From positions 1 to 10,629 of the forward strand of contig SFID01000095.1 of assembly GCA_004555425.1 (NCBI GenBank): 10,629 bases of DNA, read 5' to 3'. Shown here piece after piece: positions 7,507-10,629 of this stretch. Below the pieces are notes generated by a model. That model had not been told where the DNA came from. It searched no databases and saw only the letters and a program-made list of their open reading frames with translations. The DNA comes from Bacteroidales bacterium (GTDB taxonomy: Bacteria > Bacteroidota > Bacteroidia > Bacteroidales > Bacteroidaceae). A program made the translations under genes and the position numbers. How positions within the stretch are numbered: the first letter of the stretch is position 1; every line of letters starts with the position of its first letter.

Positions 7507-7557
7507 GGTGGTATAGGAAATTCGTGGACGAATTTACGCGTTTTTTCCTATACCACC
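7507..7557 (-). promoter_or_regulatory. Leader hairpin directly before the TTG start of the amidase-like gene
   Basis: GGTGGTATAGGAAA (7507-7520) and TTTCCTATACCACC (7544-7557) are perfectly complementary over 14 bp. A nested palindrome, AAATTCGT-GG-ACGAATTT, lies at 7518-7535 and partly competes with the outer stem. On the minus strand the hairpin is followed by ATTATTTTT and then, 15 nt from its base, by the TTG start codon. It could act as an attenuator or translational block, or as the terminator of a short leader transcript. The structure is certain; the role is inferred. Confidence 0.6.
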
Positions 7558-7564
7558 TAATATT
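7553..7564 (+). repeat. 12-bp direct repeat CCACCTAATATT, left copy
   Basis: An identical 12-mer occurs at 7848-7859. The pair brackets 283 bp that include MITE-like copy 2. The left copy overlaps the right arm of the leader hairpin. Confidence 0.5.
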
Positions 7565-7615
7565 ATGGTGTGCTATTTGAAATAAACTTGGTTACTTTCC
7601 TTGCAATTATTTATA

Positions 7616-7802
7616 GGTAGGTGCTATAAATTAGTTTCAAAGGTTGGTTGGTGTTTCTATTGGACTTGGATGTCTTTCCGCCTCTCGCACCGTATCTTTT
7701 TGTTTCATTCGGTCACGTAGCTCGCTATGCTCCCTCACGATAAATAGAAAACTACGACCCGATAGCCGAAAACCCATCGCAAGCTAATTTATAGAACCTA
7801 CC
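7616..7802 (+). mobile_element. MITE-like element, copy 2 (complete, 187 bp)
   Basis: The terminal inverted repeats are GGTAGGTGCTATAAATTAG (7616-7634) and CTAATTTATAGAACCTACC (7784-7802), with one mismatch at position 8. The length equals copy 3 exactly. The flanking triplet ATA occurs on both sides (7613-7615, 7803-7805) and may be a target duplication. The blocks TCGCACCGTATCTTTT and CATCGCAAGCTAATTTA are shared with copy 3 apart from single changes. An internal hairpin lies at 7716-7729. It has no coding capacity. It sits between the candidate minus-strand promoter at 7813-7820 and the amidase-like gene. Confidence 0.8.
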
Positions 7803-7812
7803 ATAAGTGGGA

Positions 7813-7820
7813 CAAAGGTA
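7813..7820 (-). promoter_or_regulatory. Candidate -7 element (TACCTTTG) facing the amidase-like gene
   Basis: On the minus strand TACCTTTG is an exact match to TAnnTTTG, but no TTTG lies 19-21 nt upstream. If used, transcription would begin about 7803-7807, at the edge of MITE-like copy 2. The leader would be about 310 nt long and contain the element and the hairpin at 7507-7557. Confidence 0.35.
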
Positions 7821-7847
7821 CAAATATTTGTCAGATTTATTTTCTGG

Positions 7848-7859
7848 CCACCTAATATT
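7848..7859 (+). repeat. 12-bp direct repeat CCACCTAATATT, right copy
   Basis: Identical to 7553-7564; see the left copy. No function can be assigned. Confidence 0.5.
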
Positions 7860-7911
7860 TATAGCAGAATAGGGAGAAAAGCACAAAAAATGCAAATATG
7901 TTGGGCTTGTG

Positions 7912-7943
7912 TTTGGCAGAAAATAAATAAATCCCTACATTTG
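7912..7943 (+). promoter_or_regulatory. Consensus Bacteroidetes promoter of the small secreted protein gene
   Basis: TTTG (7912-7915), exactly 20 nt, then TACATTTG (7936-7943) match both elements perfectly. Transcription would start near 7950, giving a leader of about 78 nt before the ATG at 8028. This also rules out the ATG at 7890 as the start. Confidence 0.8.
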
Positions 7944-8027
7944 CAGTACTCGTACGTGCCAGATGTCCTCATTTGTCTGCCGATGTGCGAAATTTCCGTA
8001 GAATATACCTTATATATATATATGCCT

Positions 8028-8345
8028 ATGAAGAAAGCAATACTTTACATATTTCTCCTCTCTCTTCCCTTCACCATGAGCGCTGCGAGCGAGTGCCCCG
8101 TTCCCATAGAAGGCGATGCGCAGATTGAATGCTTCAATAACAACGAGGAGGAGATAATCATCACGCTGCAAGGTCGCGATTTGAATATTAAGCATGCAGC
8201 AGGCAAAACCTTGGAAGTCTTCAGTGTCACAGGCTCTCGCATTGCCACGTATCGCATTGACACTTCCGATAAGACGGTGAAACTGAATCGTGGCTGCTAC
8301 ATTGTGAAGGTTGGTAATATTGCCCGCAAGATTACCGTTGTATAA
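8028..8345 (+). CDS. Small secreted protein that is mostly a type IX-like C-terminal domain
   Basis: A 105-residue exported protein of unknown function. Residues 1-20 form a signal peptide (MKKAILYIFLLSLPFTMSAA). About 40 residues follow, with Cys23, Cys35 and an acidic NNNEEE stretch. Residues 58-105 (LEVFSVTGSRIATYRID ... LNRGCYIVKVGNIARKITVV) show the pattern of a type A type IX secretion sorting domain: a V-F/Y-S/D-x-x-G-x-x-I strand, then L-x-x-G-x-Y-I-V-K-V, then a terminal hydrophobic strand. Almost no passenger remains. The ATG at 8028 is preferred over 8022 because MKK starts a normal signal peptide. It has its own consensus promoter and strong terminator, so it is monocistronic. It could be an anchor, a structural beta-sandwich or a decayed fragment; the intact promoter and terminator argue for a working gene. 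Confidence 0.75.
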   Translation: MKKAILYIFLLSLPFTMSAASECPVPIEGDAQIECFNNNEEEIIITLQGRDLNIKHAAGKTLEVFSVTGSRIATYRIDTSDKTVKLNRGCYIVKVGNIARKITVV

Positions 8346-8380
8346 CGCCTTCATGTATTCTTCATTTGACAAACTATAAG

Positions 8381-8428
8381 AAAAGAGGATAAACTGACTG
8401 CTAGCGTGTCGGCTTATCCTCTTTTTTT
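8381..8428 (+). terminator. Strong intrinsic terminator of the small secreted protein gene
   Basis: AAAAGAGGATAA (8381-8392) pairs perfectly with TTATCCTCTTTT (8414-8425). CTGAC/GTCGG extends the stem inward, and a T-tract runs at 8422-8428. It separates this gene from the sigma factor operon. Confidence 0.92.
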
Positions 8429-8488
8429 CGTTTCCTGCATTGACACAACTCGCAATTCCGTTGGCAGATTCATGCCCTGACTAATATC

Positions 8489-9025
8489 GTGTTCAAAGAA
8501 TCAGCACTTCCCGCAGCTCTCGCTGCGCCCGACACGCGTAGCGAAGCCTTCGAGCAGATGGTACGTATGTACAGCCCACGTCTGTACACCGCCATCCGCC
8601 ACATCGTCACTTGGCATGACGATGCCGATGACGTATTACAGAATACCTACCTGCGAGCTTGGCGGGCCCTTGATTCCTTTCGCGGCGATGCCAACGTCTA
8701 TACATGGCTCTATCGCATAGCCGTGAATGAGAGCATCAGTTTTGTGACGCGCACCATGAAAAATTCCGACCTCCCTGACGTAGAGTTCGAAGACGAGGTC
8801 AAGCGAATTGAGGCCGACCCCTATTTTGATGGAGACGAACTTCAGTTGCGCCTTGAAGCAGCTATCCTCACCTTGCCAGCACGTCAGCAACTGGTTTTCC
8901 GATTGAAATATTTCGAAGAGCGAAAGTACGAAGAAATCAGCCAACTCCTAGGTGTCACAGTTGGGGCACTGAAAGCATCGTACCACCTTGCCGTCAAGAA
9001 GATTGAACAATATTTTGAGGAATAG
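8489..9025 (+). CDS. ECF-type RNA polymerase sigma factor (sigma-70 family)
   Basis: A 178-residue sigma factor with only regions 2 and 4. Region 2 spans about 21-88: DDADDVLQNTYLRAW is 2.2, and FRGDANVYTWLYRIAVN covers 2.3-2.4 for promoter melting and -10 contact. An acidic linker follows at 93-116. Region 4 spans about 118-174 (LPARQQLVFRLKYFEERKYEEISQLLGVTVGALKASYHLA), with the -35 helix-turn-helix near 146-168. The start is GTG at 8489; no in-frame ATG precedes it, and Met24 would cut into region 2. No clear housekeeping promoter lies between the upstream terminator and the start, so autoregulation is possible. It is followed, after a MITE-like insertion, by a membrane protein and a Spy/CpxP-like protein, suggesting envelope-stress control. 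Confidence 0.92.
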   Translation: MFKESALPAALAAPDTRSEAFEQMVRMYSPRLYTAIRHIVTWHDDADDVLQNTYLRAWRALDSFRGDANVYTWLYRIAVNESISFVTRTMKNSDLPDVEFEDEVKRIEADPYFDGDELQLRLEAAILTLPARQQLVFRLKYFEERKYEEISQLLGVTVGALKASYHLAVKKIEQYFEE

Positions 9026-9048
9026 CCGCCGCACGAATACCAAAGCCG

Positions 9049-9059
9049 ACCTACCTAAA
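9049..9059 (+). repeat. 11-bp direct repeat of the MITE-like element's right end plus flank
   Basis: ACCTACCTAAA at 9049-9059 recurs at 9240-9250, spanning the right tip of copy 3 and its flank. The TAAA part on both sides (9056-9059, 9247-9250) is a candidate 4-bp target duplication. The extra ACCTACC outside the left end suggests insertion beside an older element end, or at a site resembling one. Confidence 0.5.
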
Positions 9060-9246
9060 GGTAGGTTCTATAAATTAGTTTCAAAGGAAGGTAGGGTGTC
9101 TATTCTACTTGGATGTTTTTACGTCTCTCGCACCGTATCTTTTCGTTTCCATTCAGTCACGTAGCCCGCTACGCTCCCTCATGAAAAACAAAAACCTACG
9201 GCACGATAGCCGCAAATACATCGCAAGCTAATTTACAGAACCTACC
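9060..9246 (+). mobile_element. MITE-like element, copy 3 (complete, 187 bp) inside the sigma operon
   Basis: The terminal inverted repeats are GGTAGGTTCTATAAATTAG (9060-9078) and CTAATTTACAGAACCTACC (9228-9246), with a single mismatch at position 11. Length and orientation are the same as copy 2. The internal hairpin CGTAGC-CC-GCTACG is at 9160-9173. It has no coding capacity. It fills most of the 294-bp gap between the sigma factor stop and the next gene, where such modules usually have only a short gap or an overlap. Confidence 0.82.
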
Positions 9247-9319
9247 TAAAAATATTTGAGACACGAATTAAACTAAATCCAAACTGCCGAGTCAATATAA
9301 TAACAATCCACTAACGATT

Positions 9320-9709
9320 ATGAAAGACTGTCTTAAAAATATCCCCAAACACCCCGCGCCCTACACGACGCCTCCAGATTATTTCAGGGATCTAGCGCTC
9401 AAGGTCAGCCAGCAAATAGAGGAAAAGGAGAAGCCGTGCAATCGGAAGGCCCAGAAGCTAAGCCTCCATTCGCGTTATTTGCTGATAAGAAATAGTGCAG
9501 TAGTAGGTATAGCGGCAGCCTGTCTCGGATTTGGATGGTTTATTTCCGCCGAAACTAATCGCCTCACGCAAAGCACTGAGCAGCCGATCACCTCTCATAT
9601 CACGGCGCAGGCAGGCACCGCCACACCTGATGTTGCCGACGAAATGTACGATTATTTAATGATGAACGAAGACAAACTCTATGACTATATTGAAGACACC
9701 AATTACTAG
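9320..9709 (+). CDS. Single-pass membrane protein, probable anti-sigma factor
   Basis: A 129-residue protein with a cytoplasmic N-terminal segment (1-55), one membrane helix at about 58-75 (VVGIAAACLGFGWFI) and a periplasmic tail ending in a tyrosine- and acid-rich stretch (DEMYDYLMMNEDKLYDYIED). The N-terminal PYTTPPDYFRDLALKV resembles the 'P-F-x-V-P-x-x-Y-F' start seen in Bacteroidetes membrane proteins encoded next to ECF sigma factors. There is no zinc-binding HxxxCxxC signature, so it is not a ZAS-type anti-sigma factor. It overlaps the next gene by 29 nt, which implies translational coupling. The anti-sigma role is inferred from topology and position, not from a recognised domain. Confidence 0.65.
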   Translation: MKDCLKNIPKHPAPYTTPPDYFRDLALKVSQQIEEKEKPCNRKAQKLSLHSRYLLIRNSAVVGIAAACLGFGWFISAETNRLTQSTEQPITSHITAQAGTATPDVADEMYDYLMMNEDKLYDYIEDTNY

Positions 9710-10187
9710 ATACCTGCTGGCTGCGTTGCTCCTTTTCACCTTCCAGCTGCCAAATATCGAATGTCAGGCCAAGAACCTTGAAACTTCTCAGCAGCCCAAC
9801 CATCCCCGAGACCATCGTGGAAAAGGCAAGTTTGACCCAAACAAACATTTCCAAAGGCTACAGGCTTACATCACCAAGGAGGCTGGTTTGACCCAAGACG
9901 AGGCCGCACGATTTTTCCCCATTTTCAAAGAAACCCGTGAGCAGGAGCGAAAGATTCATCAAGCCATCCGTAAGAAAATTCATGCTTCGCAGCGAGCAGG
10001 CCTCAGCGAAAAAGAGAGCGAAAAGCTATTGGCTGAGATCCAAGAACTCAGTCTGAGCGAAGCCAAACTCAAAAATGCCAATATCAAGAAGTGGCGCAAA
10101 GTCCTCTCTGCCTCTAAAGTATTGAAAGTGCTCAAGGCCGAAAGCGATTTCAACCGCCAAACCTTCCGCGAGTTTTCTAAGCGGTAA
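9681..10187 (+). CDS. Spy/CpxP-like periplasmic protein
   Basis: A 168-residue exported helical protein. Residues 1-28 form a signal sequence (hydrophobic core 11-22; cleavage near ECQA, with no convincing lipobox). A short basic linker follows, then long amphipathic helices. GLTQDEAARFFPIFKETRE at 69-87 occupies the place of the LTxxQ motif of Spy/CpxP. The segment from about 138 to 164 (KKWRKVLSASKVLKVLKAE ...) matches the 'K-x-F-x-K-V-L-x-x-x-K-x-x-x-x-x-x-A-E' pattern of Bacteroidetes Spy/CpxP-type proteins. The ATG at 9681 overlaps the 3' end of the membrane protein gene. A likely role is periplasmic chaperone or stress sensor within the sigma module. The charged helices could also suggest a metal-stress function. 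Confidence 0.7.
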   Translation: MTILKTPITRYLLAALLLFTFQLPNIECQAKNLETSQQPNHPRDHRGKGKFDPNKHFQRLQAYITKEAGLTQDEAARFFPIFKETREQERKIHQAIRKKIHASQRAGLSEKESEKLLAEIQELSLSEAKLKNANIKKWRKVLSASKVLKVLKAESDFNRQTFREFSKR

Positions 10188-10239
10188 AAGAAGCGTACTT
10201 GCTTGCTTTTCCAAAGAAACCTCAAAACGAAAATACACC

Positions 10240-10293
10240 AGCCAGCTAATAATTGCAGTAGCATACGCTATTCAATTATTGCTGGCTTTTTTT
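10240..10293 (+). terminator. Intrinsic terminator of the sigma factor operon
   Basis: AGCCAGC (10240-10246), a T bulge and AATAATTG (10248-10255) pair with CAATTATT-GCTGGCT (10273-10287). An inner TAGC/GCTA hairpin extends the structure. Seven T follow at 10287-10293. Confidence 0.92.
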
Positions 10294-10481
10294 ATGTCCA
10301 CGCATATCGTTAACCATCCTACGAAACTGGCCCATACTGCAAGTGCTTGGGTGCTCATTGTCGCCTCTCCCTAGGCCTGTCTCAGTTGTGGCGGAGAGTC
10401 TGGATTTTAGAGAGGCGTGAGAAAGTGCCGACTCCCCATTTATTTACGGGGATTTTCCGTTGCAAAATCTGACACCCCCAG

Positions 10482-10525
10482 TGTTTCAAGCGTATGAAAC
10501 AGTTGTTTCAAGCGCATGAAACAGT
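10482..10525. repeat. Two tandem 22-bp units, each an inverted repeat
   Basis: Each unit reads TGTTTCA-AGCGYA-TGAAACA-GT (10482-10503 and 10504-10525), differing at one base in the centre. The arms TGTTTCA/TGAAACA are 7-bp perfect inverted repeats. The second unit has a self-complementary GCGC centre. A degenerate third unit (TGTTTTA ...) continues to about 10547. Size and dyad symmetry suit paired regulator sites or a short palindromic repeat family. Confidence 0.7.
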
Positions 10526-10549
10526 TGTTTTAGGCTTAGAAAAAGTAGA

Positions 10550-10561
10550 TTCAACGTTGAA
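10550..10561. repeat. 12-bp perfect palindrome TTCAACGTTGAA
   Basis: This is a perfect dyad just downstream of the 22-bp palindromic units. It is a possible binding site; no gene lies between it and the window end. Confidence 0.5.
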
Positions 10562-10629
10562 AGCACTGGAAATATCTGTTTCAGGGTCACAGCCTTAGGT
10601 TGCTGATTGCAAATGAAGCATCCCCAAAC

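Larger units (their letters stand above)
10294..10629. other. Gene-free right end with palindromic repeats
   Basis: I see no credible gene in the last 336 bp. The region holds an inverted repeat CGCCTCTC/GAGAGGCG (10362-10369, 10410-10417), a small TCCCC/GGGGA hairpin followed by TTTT near 10433-10456, two 22-bp palindromic units (10482-10525) and a 12-bp palindrome (10550-10561). It may be the upstream control region of a gene beyond the window. Confidence 0.6.

Noticed and set aside
7890..8027. Upstream start at 7890 for the small secreted protein
   Set aside because: The consensus promoter (7912-7943) lies inside this stretch, and the signal peptide begins at 8028.
10294..10374. A 26-codon open frame starting with ATG right after the sigma operon terminator
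   Set aside because: It is short, has no promoter or recognisable sequence, and overlaps the terminator T-tract.
10482..10547. CRISPR-like tandem repeats
   Set aside because: The 22-bp units are directly adjacent with no spacers, and no cas gene is present.

Overview
The window looks like a chromosomal segment of a Bacteroidales bacterium, most likely Prevotellaceae. The evidence is Bacteroidetes-type promoters (TTTG, 19-21 nt, TAnnTTTG), starts without Shine-Dalgarno sequences, an amidase/golvesin-type secreted protein often labelled 'xanthan lyase' in this group, a small protein with a type IX secretion-like C-terminus, and an ECF sigma / membrane protein / Spy-CpxP-like gene cluster of a kind common in the phylum. 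The genus is an inference; no rRNA or other decisive marker is present.

Layout. Positions 1-7491 carry five genes on the minus strand. In order of transcription (right to left) they are a large secreted amidase-like protein (7491-4735), fabD (4549-3650), a cytoplasmic GH13 alpha-amylase (3468-1642), queE (1290-703) and a 5'(3')-deoxyribonucleotidase-like HAD phosphatase (629-135). They do not form an obvious pathway. fabD has its own good promoter and is closed by a very long hairpin terminator, so several are probably separate transcription units. Positions 7892-10293 carry plus-strand genes: a small secreted protein with a consensus promoter and a strong terminator, then an ECF sigma factor, a single-pass membrane protein (probable anti-sigma factor) and a Spy/CpxP-like periplasmic protein, ended by a strong terminator. 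The last three look like an envelope-stress module: the membrane protein would hold the sigma factor, and the periplasmic helical protein would be a sensor or chaperone output.

The most notable non-coding feature is a 187-bp MITE-like element with 19-bp terminal inverted repeats. Two copies are complete (7616-7802 and 9060-9246) and a third is cut by the window start (1-95). All three point the same way. One copy lies between the sigma factor and its probable anti-sigma gene; another lies between a candidate minus-strand promoter and the amidase-like gene. I do not recognise the element as a named family.

Other structured non-coding DNA includes a 14-bp perfect hairpin just before the TTG start of the amidase-like gene. 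The 350-bp gap between the amylase and queE holds a 12-bp perfect hairpin and a terminator-like structure oriented for a plus-strand transcript with no gene in front of it. A gene-free right end (10294-10629) carries two 22-bp palindromic tandem units and a 12-bp perfect palindrome.
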